DNA from: a bacterium
Lineage (GTDB): Bacteria; Cyanobacteriota; Vampirovibrionia; Obscuribacterales; Obscuribacteraceae
Direction: 5' to 3'
Assembly: GCA_016124935.1 (NCBI GenBank)
Contig: WGMS01000018.1
Coordinates: 62,001-126,000 of the forward strand
Length of the DNA stretch: 64,000 bases
Part shown: positions 16,331 to 24,441 of the stretch, one piece after another
How positions within the stretch are numbered: position 1 is the first letter of the stretch
Layout of the letters: each line of letters begins with the position of its first letter
Position numbers and translations under genes: made by a program
The notes under the pieces: generated by a model
Seen by the model: only the letters and a program-made list of their open reading frames with translations
What the model was told of the DNA's origin: nothing
Database searches by the model: none

Positions 16331-19300
16331 TCAGAACTCTACCCCAGATTTGTTACCGGTATTTTGACCTTGCTGCATGTTCTTGGAGAATCCGAATCTG
16401 GAGATATCAGGATTGAGGCTGGTTACCGGAGTGCGCTGATTCTCATTGCCTCTGGCGGCACCACCATCCTGATTGAGTGCCTGGTTGGCCTCGGCTACTC
16501 GCTGAGAAAGAGGTCCTCCACCCTGCATGGGCAGTTGAGTCTGAGCGGCATTAAAAGGATTTGGTCCGCCAATCACTCCTCTAGCCGCATCCTGAATGCT
16601 CTCTCTTTTAGAGGGCATAGCGGCGCGGTCGGTCACATCAAGACCACCGTGGCGCGGATGGGGCTTGCTGCCATCTTCCGGTCTCGAACCCATCGGACCG
16701 ACAACTTTCTGTGAAGCCGCTGCCGGAGCAGCGCTGGCTCCGATGAACTTTCCGCATTCGATGCAGAACTTACCGCGACCGGCATGCTGACCGCAATGGG
16801 GGCAAGATTTAGGGCCATCTGCCGCTTCTTCAGGAAGAGCATGGGCTGTGGTCGGAACCGGCATACCGGTAGCGTTGTTCATGGCAGGAGCGGTCATGCC
16901 GGAAGCAGCAGCCATGGCATTCGAGCCAGGTCTCGATGGAAGATTGCCGGGAACTCCGGCAAATCCGGGAGCAGTAGCCGCCGGTCTCTGCTGAACACCC
17001 TGGGCGCCACCGCCTTCCATGGAAGTGCGGCTGGCATTGGCCAGAGCGCTGACAGTACCGGGAACCTGAGCAAAGCTCTGGGCACCACCGGTGGCGCCGG
17101 CCACCGCCGGGCTGCCTTCACCTTCTCCTTTTCCAAGAAGCTGACCGATTACTTGCTGGGCAGCATCCGAAACCTGACGGGCCACCGAAGGCATCTCAAT
17201 CGGGCTGTCCTCGCCAGGCATCTGAGCTACCGCATCCTGGGGCTGACCGCCGCCGAAAGCTGTATTGATGGCGTCCGCCGGATGGGTGACCGAAGCGAAA
17301 GCCGGTCGGTTGGGAGTGCCCGCTCTGCCACCATCGGATCTGGCGGTGACGTTGTGCAGCAGGTGCAGTCTGGCGATCTCTTCGATTCCTCTGAGGTCGA
17401 CCATGAATGGCTTGGTCTCACCGAACTCGGGATCTCCCGCCGGAGCCAGATAGACCAGGGCATGGTGTTTTTCCATACGCTTGATGCCATCGGGATCGAC
17501 CCTGGCGACTACCTGTTGAGAGTGGATTCTGTTCCAGGAAGTCGGGAAGATACCGAAACCGGTCGCCTGGTAGTGGTCGGCGATACCGGGGACGATTACA
17601 GCGTGTTTGCCGATCTCTTCCGAGAAGAAAGCAGCGGTCTGTTCGTCGGCGTTATGGAGACATACTCTGATAGCCGAGTTTGAGAAGATGGTTCTCAATT
17701 CCGCTTCCGCCTGGGCGGCGCTGCCGCCGGAGGTAATCTGAGAAATATTCTGGAGGATTACGGTAAGTCCACCGTTGGCACCACGGACGATAGCTGACAG
17801 ACGACCGGCAAGGTCGATGTTGAGGGTCTGGTACTCATCGAAGAATGCAAACAGAGGCAGCACCGACTTGGTTCCATATCTAGTGTGCAGAGCTTGCTGG
17901 AGCTGATAGACGAAGCAACCGGCCAGCGACTCGGCGTCCGGTCCTAGAGAGGCCGGTGCACCGAAGATAAGTACCGAGGGCTTGTGCATGACGTCGTGCA
18001 TGCTGATGTTAGATTGCTCGGTTACTCTGAGGATGCACTCGTTCTTGAACATTCTGAGGCGACCGCGCACACCCTGGATGTTCTTATCCCAGTCGTTATC
18101 GGTTCTGATGATCGAGGATAGACGCTGGGTCAACTCGCTCAATTCGGTGGCGTTGATGTCGGAGCGGCTCTTGAGCTGTCTCAGAGACTCGACGATGTTG
18201 CGACGATTATTCACCAGCTTCATCAGACCACGCGGGTTGCAGGGAATCGGCTCGAATTCCGAAGCCGAGCCGTTCTCGTCTTCTCTGACGACCTGCACCG
18301 CACCCCACTTCAGAAGCTGGGCGAGACCTTCGATATAACCCATATCACGCTCTGCCCAGTGCTGCTCTTCGGCATCGAGGGCGTTGACGTCGGTGACGAT
18401 GGAAGAGGCAAATTGAATCGCCGAGAGATCGAGCGGATTCCAGTGCACAGACTCCTGATCGAGAGGGTTGAAATAAAGGGTGTTGAATCCGGCGTGCTGA
18501 GCTTCGGGCAATACTGTGTGTTTGAAACCTTCCTTTTTCTCGTCGAGGTTGGGATCGTTGGCCTTCGCTTCTAGAGCGATGATTACACAGGGTTTAGCCA
18601 GCAAAGATTTGATGATCGCACGCATCAAGGTGGTTTTACCTGAACCGGACGGAGCCACAATGAACATGTTTTTGTTAGGCAGCCTTCCCATGGGGATGGT
18701 GATAGGCAGGTGGGTTCGGGCAAGGAAGCCGAAAGGCACCACCACGCCGTCTTCTTCTGTCCAGGTGGCGTTAGGATTACGTTTGCCCATCCGTCCGTGT
18801 CTTCTCAAGTTCGGCGGACAGAGATAAGAGCGTTCGTAATCTCTAGGAGAAAGTAGACCGGAAGGCGGGTTGAAAGTTCTTATGGTCTGCCACGGGAAGA
18901 GTCTCTTCTTATGCGCGGCAGCGATAATGAGGGCAAGCAATACAAGAGTGGGAAGCAGGATGGCCACCGAGGTGGCATCCAGAAATCCGTGCTGACGCTT
19001 GAGATGGGCTGTGCTGTGTTTCTGGGTATGAGCGTGGGGAATACCCTCGAGACGAAGATTCTTGCCCTGGACTTTGGCGCCGGCGCTGGGGGGCATGCCC
19101 TGGCTGGGATTCATGGTGGTTGGCACCGCATTGGAGGGATGGTGACCGCTGACCATGGTACCATCGAAAGCACCCTGGCTGGCAGGCTGGGGTGCACCGG
19201 GAATGGTGCTGGCGCTCTGCGGTGTCAACAGGGTGGCACCGGGTTGAACCAGCGGGCTGGTGTGCGGATTGACGCCGGGCATCACAGGCTGAGACATCAT

Positions 19301-19630
19301 CGGCTGAGCGGGCATCGCGCCCTGGGAGAACCCCTGATTCATTCCGGCAGGAATTCTGGGACTGACGCCGTCTGTAGCTTGATAAACTCCCTGACCAGGG
19401 ATCATCACCTGATGAGAACCGGTGGCCGGCTGTTGATAATTCATGTGCGGCTGCATCGGCATTTGCATCGGCATATGCATCGGCATAGACATCTGTTGTC
19501 CGGACGAGGCGTTGAGATGCTGCATCTGCATCTGCTTCTCGAAATCCTTGGCAGATATGGATTCACCGGTCTCGGTATTGGTATACCCGATGATCTCTCC
19601 CCTTTCATTCTGCTGCTTTCTGTATGTCAT
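16331..19630 (-). CDS. VirD4/TraG-like type IV coupling ATPase with zinc-ribbon tail
   Basis: The predicted hexameric ATPase that recruits substrates to the secretion channel. Unusual at 1099 residues (VirD4 about 650). An N-terminal Met/Gln/Pro-rich region (MPMHMPMQMPMQPHM, encoded by a 12-bp repeat) and Pro-rich stretch run to about 200, then one TM helix (about 215-238). Next come the ATPase with Walker A APSGSGKTT (about 325-333), Walker B LPLFAFFDEYQ (about 588-599) and the ILQNISQI segment typical of TraD/VirD4. After a Gly/Pro/Ala-rich linker, CPHCG and CIECG form a zinc ribbon (about 940-960), followed by a disordered tail. Only one TM helix is seen instead of the usual two. The downstream Replic_Relax gene supports a DNA- or protein-transfer role. 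Confidence 0.82.
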   Translation of the reverse strand: MTYRKQQNERGEIIGYTNTETGESISAKDFEKQMQMQHLNASSGQQMSMPMHMPMQMPMQPHMNYQQPATGSHQVMIPGQGVYQATDGVSPRIPAGMNQGFSQGAMPAQPMMSQPVMPGVNPHTSPLVQPGATLLTPQSASTIPGAPQPASQGAFDGTMVSGHHPSNAVPTTMNPSQGMPPSAGAKVQGKNLRLEGIPHAHTQKHSTAHLKRQHGFLDATSVAILLPTLVLLALIIAAAHKKRLFPWQTIRTFNPPSGLLSPRDYERSYLCPPNLRRHGRMGKRNPNATWTEEDGVVVPFGFLARTHLPITIPMGRLPNKNMFIVAPSGSGKTTLMRAIIKSLLAKPCVIIALEAKANDPNLDEKKEGFKHTVLPEAQHAGFNTLYFNPLDQESVHWNPLDLSAIQFASSIVTDVNALDAEEQHWAERDMGYIEGLAQLLKWGAVQVVREDENGSASEFEPIPCNPRGLMKLVNNRRNIVESLRQLKSRSDINATELSELTQRLSSIIRTDNDWDKNIQGVRGRLRMFKNECILRVTEQSNISMHDVMHKPSVLIFGAPASLGPDAESLAGCFVYQLQQALHTRYGTKSVLPLFAFFDEYQTLNIDLAGRLSAIVRGANGGLTVILQNISQITSGGSAAQAEAELRTIFSNSAIRVCLHNADEQTAAFFSEEIGKHAVIVPGIADHYQATGFGIFPTSWNRIHSQQVVARVDPDGIKRMEKHHALVYLAPAGDPEFGETKPFMVDLRGIEEIARLHLLHNVTARSDGGRAGTPNRPAFASVTHPADAINTAFGGGQPQDAVAQMPGEDSPIEMPSVARQVSDAAQQVIGQLLGKGEGEGSPAVAGATGGAQSFAQVPGTVSALANASRTSMEGGGAQGVQQRPAATAPGFAGVPGNLPSRPGSNAMAAASGMTAPAMNNATGMPVPTTAHALPEEAADGPKSCPHCGQHAGRGKFCIECGKFIGASAAPAAASQKVVGPMGSRPEDGSKPHPRHGGLDVTDRAAMPSKRESIQDAARGVIGGPNPFNAAQTQLPMQGGGPLSQRVAEANQALNQDGGAARGNENQRTPVTSLNPDISRFGFSKNMQQGQNTGNKSGVEF

Positions 19631-19689
19631 TTTAGGAACCTACGCCTCTTACTTGTCTGTCTGTCTCTAAATTTTATTTCTTCAATGGC

Positions 19690-20325
19690 TTATGATTTGG
19701 ATTCACTGATTCCGGCGATTCTCAAGCCATCGGATGTGTTCTTGACCAGATACTCCACATTCACCGCTCTGGCTTGCTGGCCTTTGCCCGGTACATCGAG
19801 AATCTGCTCGCCCCGGACCAGAATCACCACCGAGCCGTCTTGATTGTGGGCACCGACCGAGACCTGGTTGGGAGTGAATGCGCTTCTCAAACCGGATTGC
19901 TCCACCTGCATGGCCATATCCTGGGTCCAGATATTCTGGCGGTAGGCATGGGCACATTCAGGAGTCATGAGTTCGATGAATTTCTCCTGGCTTGCGCTGG
20001 CAGAGCCGGCACTCAGATCCCAGGCTACAGGTAGCCACTCTTGAATCAGGTTGAGACACTGAACCTCATCTGCCGGATTATAGGCTCCAGCGCCGGGAGG
20101 CATGGTGTTGACACCATCGGTGGCATATCTGCCATCGGCGGTCATCGGTCTGGGTTTGCCGGTGACATCGGGATGATCAGCCCACTTCGGTCTCTGCCGT
20201 GTGGCTTGCTGGGGAGGAGCCGGAGGGAAGAGGAAGGAGGTGATGAAGACACCGGCGATGAAGCCTGTCACCGCTACCATTATTAGCGTGAACTTGTATT
20301 TTTCTCCAGCGTGATAATCAAACAT
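19690..20325 (-). CDS. VirB8/TraE-like inner-membrane assembly protein (putative)
   Basis: The 211-residue protein has a short cytoplasmic N-terminus, one TM helix (about 11-33, FTLIMVAVTGFIAGVFITSFLF) and a periplasmic domain. The C-terminal half alternates helices (NLIQEWLPVAWDLSAG, KFIELMTPECAHAYRQNI) with strands (NQVSVGAHNQDGSVVILVRGE, VNVEYLVKN, GLRIAGISE). That order fits the NTF2-like domain of VirB8/TraE proteins, which nucleate the T4SS channel. The match is structural and contextual, as the overall sequence is divergent. GAGG precedes the ATG by ten bases. It lies between the VirB4-like and VirD4-like genes, with a 16-base gap to the former. Confidence 0.6.
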   Translation of the reverse strand: MFDYHAGEKYKFTLIMVAVTGFIAGVFITSFLFPPAPPQQATRQRPKWADHPDVTGKPRPMTADGRYATDGVNTMPPGAGAYNPADEVQCLNLIQEWLPVAWDLSAGSASASQEKFIELMTPECAHAYRQNIWTQDMAMQVEQSGLRSAFTPNQVSVGAHNQDGSVVILVRGEQILDVPGKGQQARAVNVEYLVKNTSDGLRIAGISESKS

Positions 20326-20341
20326 CTTGGTGTTACCTCAA

Positions 20342-23158
20342 TCAACCTGCCATGAGCAGATCGGGGGTGAAATTGTCCGGTGTGTAGCCCTGACCCAGAA
20401 GGTGACAGGCCCAGCGCGCATCACCTTTGCAGAGCTCGATCATTCGAGCCCGCATGGGCTGGTCTGTGTTAGGCTCCGTCGTCGCTACCCAGTACATGAA
20501 GCGGGGGACGACTAGACGAACCACGCCCCGGGACATTTTGTGGTAGACGAGGAAGGCATCGGAGTATTCACGGTTCTTCCTGGTGAGATGACCGATGGAG
20601 GACATCTCGTTTTCGGTGAGACCACAGGCATCTTTGATGAGATCGAAGTTGCTGGGGTCGTTACCGAGAATGATTTTGAGAGAGCTATTTGTAGCCAGGT
20701 TGCGAGCCCGCTCATCGCGCAACAAGTCGCCCAGCTCCTGGGAGATGCCGATAAAGAGAAGACCCAAGTGACGCGATGTACGAGAAGCATCTTCCACCAG
20801 GGTTTTACCCCCCTCGTAGCGAAGCAGTCTCCAGAGCTCATCTATACAAAAGACGAAACGAGCCGGCTTGCCTTTGGCTATTTGCTTTCTTTTATGCTCG
20901 GCGGCATTTTTGAGCACATAATCCGAGACGAAGAGAGTGACCACCGCTTCCAGGGTCTTGTCGTGGGATAGATCCGAAGTATCGAAAACTATAAGGCGAG
21001 CGCTCTCTGGAATGGAGGTCTGACCATCGAAAAGACGACCGTAGATAGCGCCGCGGCAATAGAGGCTGAGACGATTGACGAGATCTTCGCAGATGTCGCC
21101 GCGCTTGCTGCCACGATTGGCTTCGGATTCACGCTTCAGCCAGTTGACCAGGTCGGACTCCACCGGCACTCTGCCCTGGGCAGCGCACTCACGGTAGATG
21201 CTCTGGATGCCTTTCATGAGAACGGGCTTCTCATCTTTGCTCATCGACTGCTCGCCGTTTTCACCGAGCATGACCGAGTGGAAGTTGAGAATCTTGATAA
21301 TATGCGATTCTGGCGGGTTGGCCATGTCGATGGGGCTGCCATCGGGATTCTCGGCAGGCAGGTCGTAGAGGTTGAGGGTGACCTGACCATCAGGACCAAG
21401 ACGGATATAGGCGGTGTCGTCATAGACATCGGCAAGCATCTTGTAGCTTCCCGATCTATCGATGATAACCACTTTGGCTCCGCCAATCAGCTTCATCTGG
21501 ATGATCTGCTGAGCGACCATAGATTTACCTTCACCGGGCTGACCGAAGACTACACAAAGAGAGTTGGGCAGTTTTTCGTCATACGGATTGAGGAAAACAG
21601 GCTCGAGGGTCTCTTTAGAGAAACCAAGCCAGTTGCCGCCTTCGGCAGAGCCCAGGTGGGCATGCACGAAGGGGAAAGAATTTCTTACAGTGGGAGTTCT
21701 CACCGCTTTGCCCCTGCGGCTGACATCAAGACCGAGGGCAGGCAGTGAGCCAACGAAAAGTGACTTCTGCTCTCTGTATCCGACCACGAAACGAGCACCG
21801 CGACACTGGGGAGCGGCGGTTCTAATAAGTTCGGTGGAGCGATTGAGCTCATCCAAGGTATTGCCGAAGATGGTGAAATAGACGGCGTAGTTAAACACCT
21901 CGATATTGGTGGTGTAGAGTTCGGAGCCTATATTAGCGGCTTCTTGCGCTTTTTCGGCTTCTTCCTGGTTGGGAGTGGAGCGCTGACCCATGATGCTCTG
22001 ATAGGTGTTGGCGGTGGCTTGAGCCTGTTTGCGCTGCAAGTTCTTGCGGAAGATCTCTTTATCGAGTTTATGAGCGTAGATATTCAATCTCCACTCGCAG
22101 TTGAGACGAAGCAGGGGAGCAAGCCACAACGGACCGGTTCTCTCGGGCAGACGATTCATATAAAGGGTGCGCACGAAAAGTCCGTCTTTGGTATCACTTT
22201 CGTCGTCGTTCTCGGTGATATCCGAGATTCTCAGATAATCAGGATTGCTGAAGTCATAGTGAGATTCCATCAACTGCTCACGAATGGTGGCAGGCTCCAT
22301 GTCGGGGAAGACCCGGCGGATTTTGGAAGCCAGCAGTTGGGTCTGGGGTCTTACGGGAGTAGGCAGAAGCTCTTTAGGCAGATTGCCGAGTTTCGGATTG
22401 CATTCTTTATAGAGCATTCTGAAATACTCCAGCGCCGAAACCGGAGAAGCCGACATACCACAAGAAGAGAGTTGACCGGCATAGCCCTGGGCGCGCTGCA
22501 GCATAGTGGCTACGTTGCGGAAGTGGCTGCCGACACTCTGGCGAGCGGCTTTATTACCGAAAGCATCTTTGAGGGTGGTCATGGCGTTATCGAGAAGACT
22601 CTGTTTGGGAGCCTTCTCTCTGGGCGGCCGATAGCAGAAGGTGACATAGAACTTGAGCTCGGGTATGAAGTTGCGAGCCAGCAAGGAAGCCTGGTCGTTC
22701 TCTACACACTTACCTACATACTTGAGGAAATCGTCATCGACAACTTCCACCGGATGACGCTCGAAGTACTCTCTTTTGCTCATGTTGTGACAGATGATTG
22801 AGAGTTGTACGGATGTGTCGATTCCATTGAGGAAGCCGGTGAAGTGGCTCATCAGAGAATGAAGTCTGACTTCGTCGAAGCCGCTTACATGCACTCCATC
22901 CACTTCGTAGCAACAGCGGTAGCTGCCGTCACGCATGACGATGATACCAAGACCGGTGGAGTCATCCTGGAAAAGATCCCAGATAGGCAGGATTCCGGCA
23001 GCCGAAGGATTCTCCCGGGGAACAGCCAGAGAAGGCAGTTTCGACATAGCCGCTGCCATCTTCGGGTCCATTGCGGATCCGGCGTCCTGATCTTTCTTCT
23101 TGAAGAGACCGAAGAGCCCGAGTGCTTTTTGTCTGGAGGTGGAGATTGAACTTGTCAT
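20342..23158 (-). CDS. VirB4/TraC-like conjugation ATPase
   Basis: The motor ATPase at the base of the T4SS that energises pilus assembly and substrate transfer. The 938-residue protein has the N-terminal TraC/CagE domain (IWDLFQDDSTGLGIIVMRDGSYRCCYEVDG region) and a C-terminal P-loop ATPase. Walker A is FGQPGEGKSM (about 536-545), with VIIDRSGSYKML after it. Walker B is FVFCIDELWRLL (about 766-777), followed by SRTSRHLGLLFIGISQ, the VirB4 signature of a DExxR-like segment and a conserved Gln. ATG 23158 is preceded by AAGGAA at six bases; a longer frame to 23254 overlaps the previous gene and is rejected. The most confident anchor of the secretion locus. Confidence 0.9.
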   Translation of the reverse strand: MTSSISTSRQKALGLFGLFKKKDQDAGSAMDPKMAAAMSKLPSLAVPRENPSAAGILPIWDLFQDDSTGLGIIVMRDGSYRCCYEVDGVHVSGFDEVRLHSLMSHFTGFLNGIDTSVQLSIICHNMSKREYFERHPVEVVDDDFLKYVGKCVENDQASLLARNFIPELKFYVTFCYRPPREKAPKQSLLDNAMTTLKDAFGNKAARQSVGSHFRNVATMLQRAQGYAGQLSSCGMSASPVSALEYFRMLYKECNPKLGNLPKELLPTPVRPQTQLLASKIRRVFPDMEPATIREQLMESHYDFSNPDYLRISDITENDDESDTKDGLFVRTLYMNRLPERTGPLWLAPLLRLNCEWRLNIYAHKLDKEIFRKNLQRKQAQATANTYQSIMGQRSTPNQEEAEKAQEAANIGSELYTTNIEVFNYAVYFTIFGNTLDELNRSTELIRTAAPQCRGARFVVGYREQKSLFVGSLPALGLDVSRRGKAVRTPTVRNSFPFVHAHLGSAEGGNWLGFSKETLEPVFLNPYDEKLPNSLCVVFGQPGEGKSMVAQQIIQMKLIGGAKVVIIDRSGSYKMLADVYDDTAYIRLGPDGQVTLNLYDLPAENPDGSPIDMANPPESHIIKILNFHSVMLGENGEQSMSKDEKPVLMKGIQSIYRECAAQGRVPVESDLVNWLKRESEANRGSKRGDICEDLVNRLSLYCRGAIYGRLFDGQTSIPESARLIVFDTSDLSHDKTLEAVVTLFVSDYVLKNAAEHKRKQIAKGKPARFVFCIDELWRLLRYEGGKTLVEDASRTSRHLGLLFIGISQELGDLLRDERARNLATNSSLKIILGNDPSNFDLIKDACGLTENEMSSIGHLTRKNREYSDAFLVYHKMSRGVVRLVVPRFMYWVATTEPNTDQPMRARMIELCKGDARWACHLLGQGYTPDNFTPDLLMAG

Positions 23159-23183
23159 TTCTTTTTCCTTACGCCTTAGAAAC

Positions 23184-23567
23184 TTACTTAACCTGGATGA
23201 GAACCGAATCTTCGAGATTGTCGTCGAAATCGATGAATTCGGGCAGGTCCTCATCGGTCAAAAATCGAGTCGGATTGGGGTCCGGACCGGGAATGAAAAC
23301 TTGAGGGTTGACATAGAAATTAATGATCGTCTCCCAGCTGCCGGCGTTCTGATGCATGGTCAAAAGGCAGTAGGCAGGACCGACTAAGCCGATGAGAATA
23401 GCGACATCCAGTCTCAGGTCATGGCCCAGGAAGGGAATGGGATTGAGCCAGGAGTAGAGCTGGGTAGAGACTATCAAGCTCACCAGGCAGGTTACGAGCT
23501 GGTCGTAACGCAGACCGAATAGCTTCGGCGAATCTTCTAGATTTAGAGGGGTGATATCTTCCAACAT
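23184..23567 (-). CDS. VirB3/TraL/PrgI-like small membrane protein
   Basis: A 127-residue protein with an N-terminal segment (PLNLEDSPKLFGLRYDQ) that fits the P-x-L-F-G-L motif before the first helix in VirB3, TraL and PrgI proteins. It has two predicted TM helices (about 24-43 and 53-71) and an acidic tail. VirB3-type proteins sit beside VirB4 and anchor it in the membrane. Here the gene is directly upstream of the VirB4-like gene, with a 25-base gap, which is the standard order. The sequence is too short for a firm family choice, so the call depends on topology and position. Confidence 0.65.
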   Translation of the reverse strand: MLEDITPLNLEDSPKLFGLRYDQLVTCLVSLIVSTQLYSWLNPIPFLGHDLRLDVAILIGLVGPAYCLLTMHQNAGSWETIINFYVNPQVFIPGPDPNPTRFLTDEDLPEFIDFDDNLEDSVLIQVK

Positions 23568-23580
23568 TGTTCTCTATCTC

Positions 23581-24315
23581 TCAGACGATTACATGGGGGG
23601 TATTAACAGGGTGGAGTCCAGGGTGATTAACAGCGGTATTTTCCTGGATGCTCTCGGCGGATTTGAGCTTGAACACTGCTTCTATGATATGAGGAGGCAG
23701 AAGCACCGGTTTGTCGTTGCCGACTTTGGCTTGATAGATCTGGTGATCAACGAGTTCCTTGGGAAGCACCGACTTTCTATCCACCTGGTTGAAGTAGCGG
23801 ACCGCTCCATGGAAATTGCCCATTAACCTGAGCACTTCTCCGAGGATGTAGCTGTAACGGCTTCTGTTGCCCCACCAGCTCTCGTCGGATAGTGCGGCTT
23901 CCAGATCTTTGCTGGCAAGCTCCAGCCACTTTACTCCGGGCTGAAACTCTTCTCTGGCGCACCAGTAGCCGTTCAAAGCCACCACCGCCGTATCGAGGGC
24001 ATGAACGCCGCTCTTTCTACCGGTTAGAATGGCATGACCGAATTTCTTCGAATCAGCCACCGGCGGAGCATCAGGCGCCATCTGAGGAATGGTCGGGCTC
24101 TGGTCGAAGGCGCTCAGCCACCAGGTGAAGAAGCACTCCGGGCAAGTAGCCAGAAGCGCTGCTCTCACCGCACTGTCAGGAAGGATTCTATGAAGATCTG
24201 CCTCTACTTTGGAATCTCTGCCTACTGCAGGCATTCTCGCTACCTGAGAGGTAGCAAAAATCAAATCGCACTCGGGGCAGACAACACAGATTCTTCTTAG
24301 AGTATAGATTTTCAT
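23581..24315 (-). CDS. DUF2225-like protein with two CPEC zinc knuckles
   Basis: A 244-residue cytoplasmic protein without a signal or TM helix. The N-terminal domain has paired CPEC motifs (Cys13/Cys16 and Cys58/Cys61), which probably bind one Zn. The second half is helical (VVALNGYWCAREEF, WWGNRSRYSYILGEVLRLMG, AVRYFNQVD) and resembles TPR helices, the layout of DUF2225 proteins, whose function is unknown. It lies between the giant VirB6-like gene and the VirB3-like gene, 13 bases from the latter, so it is probably in the same transcript. That suggests a role in assembly or regulation of the secretion system, but this is inference. Confidence 0.6.
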   Translation of the reverse strand: MKIYTLRRICVVCPECDLIFATSQVARMPAVGRDSKVEADLHRILPDSAVRAALLATCPECFFTWWLSAFDQSPTIPQMAPDAPPVADSKKFGHAILTGRKSGVHALDTAVVALNGYWCAREEFQPGVKWLELASKDLEAALSDESWWGNRSRYSYILGEVLRLMGNFHGAVRYFNQVDRKSVLPKELVDHQIYQAKVGNDKPVLLPPHIIEAVFKLKSAESIQENTAVNHPGLHPVNTPHVIV

Positions 24316-24392
24316 GGGATCTCTTCCAAAACCGCGTGTTTATAGAATAAGATTCCTGACCCCCCGGGTAAATCGGGGGAAATCCCACTTTC

Positions 24393-24409
24393 GTGGTGGA
24401 ATTCCCATG
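24393..24409. promoter_or_regulatory. Shared intergenic motif, copy 1
   Basis: GTGGTGGAATTCCCATG occurs here, between the giant gene and the DUF2225-like gene, and again, identical over 17 bases, at 31421-31437 between pilin copy 1 and the giant gene. Just beside this copy is a G/C-run palindrome (CCCCCGGGTAAATCGGGGG, about 24361-24379). The palindrome GGAATTCC at its core suggests a protein-binding or RNA-processing site. Confidence 0.4.
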
Positions 24410-24441
24410 ACCCAGATTAAATCTGTGAATTTCCTATTTAC

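Noticed and set aside
16784..17683. 299-residue plus-strand frame inside the VirD4-like gene
   Set aside because: Antisense shadow; the minus-strand frame carries Walker motifs and a zinc ribbon.
21944..22801. 285-residue plus-strand frame inside the VirB4-like gene
   Set aside because: It is antisense to a well-supported ATPase domain and has no recognisable motif.
23159..23254. Longer VirB4 N-terminus from 23254
   Set aside because: It would overlap the end of the VirB3-like gene by about 70 bases, and ATG 23158 has a good ribosome-binding site.
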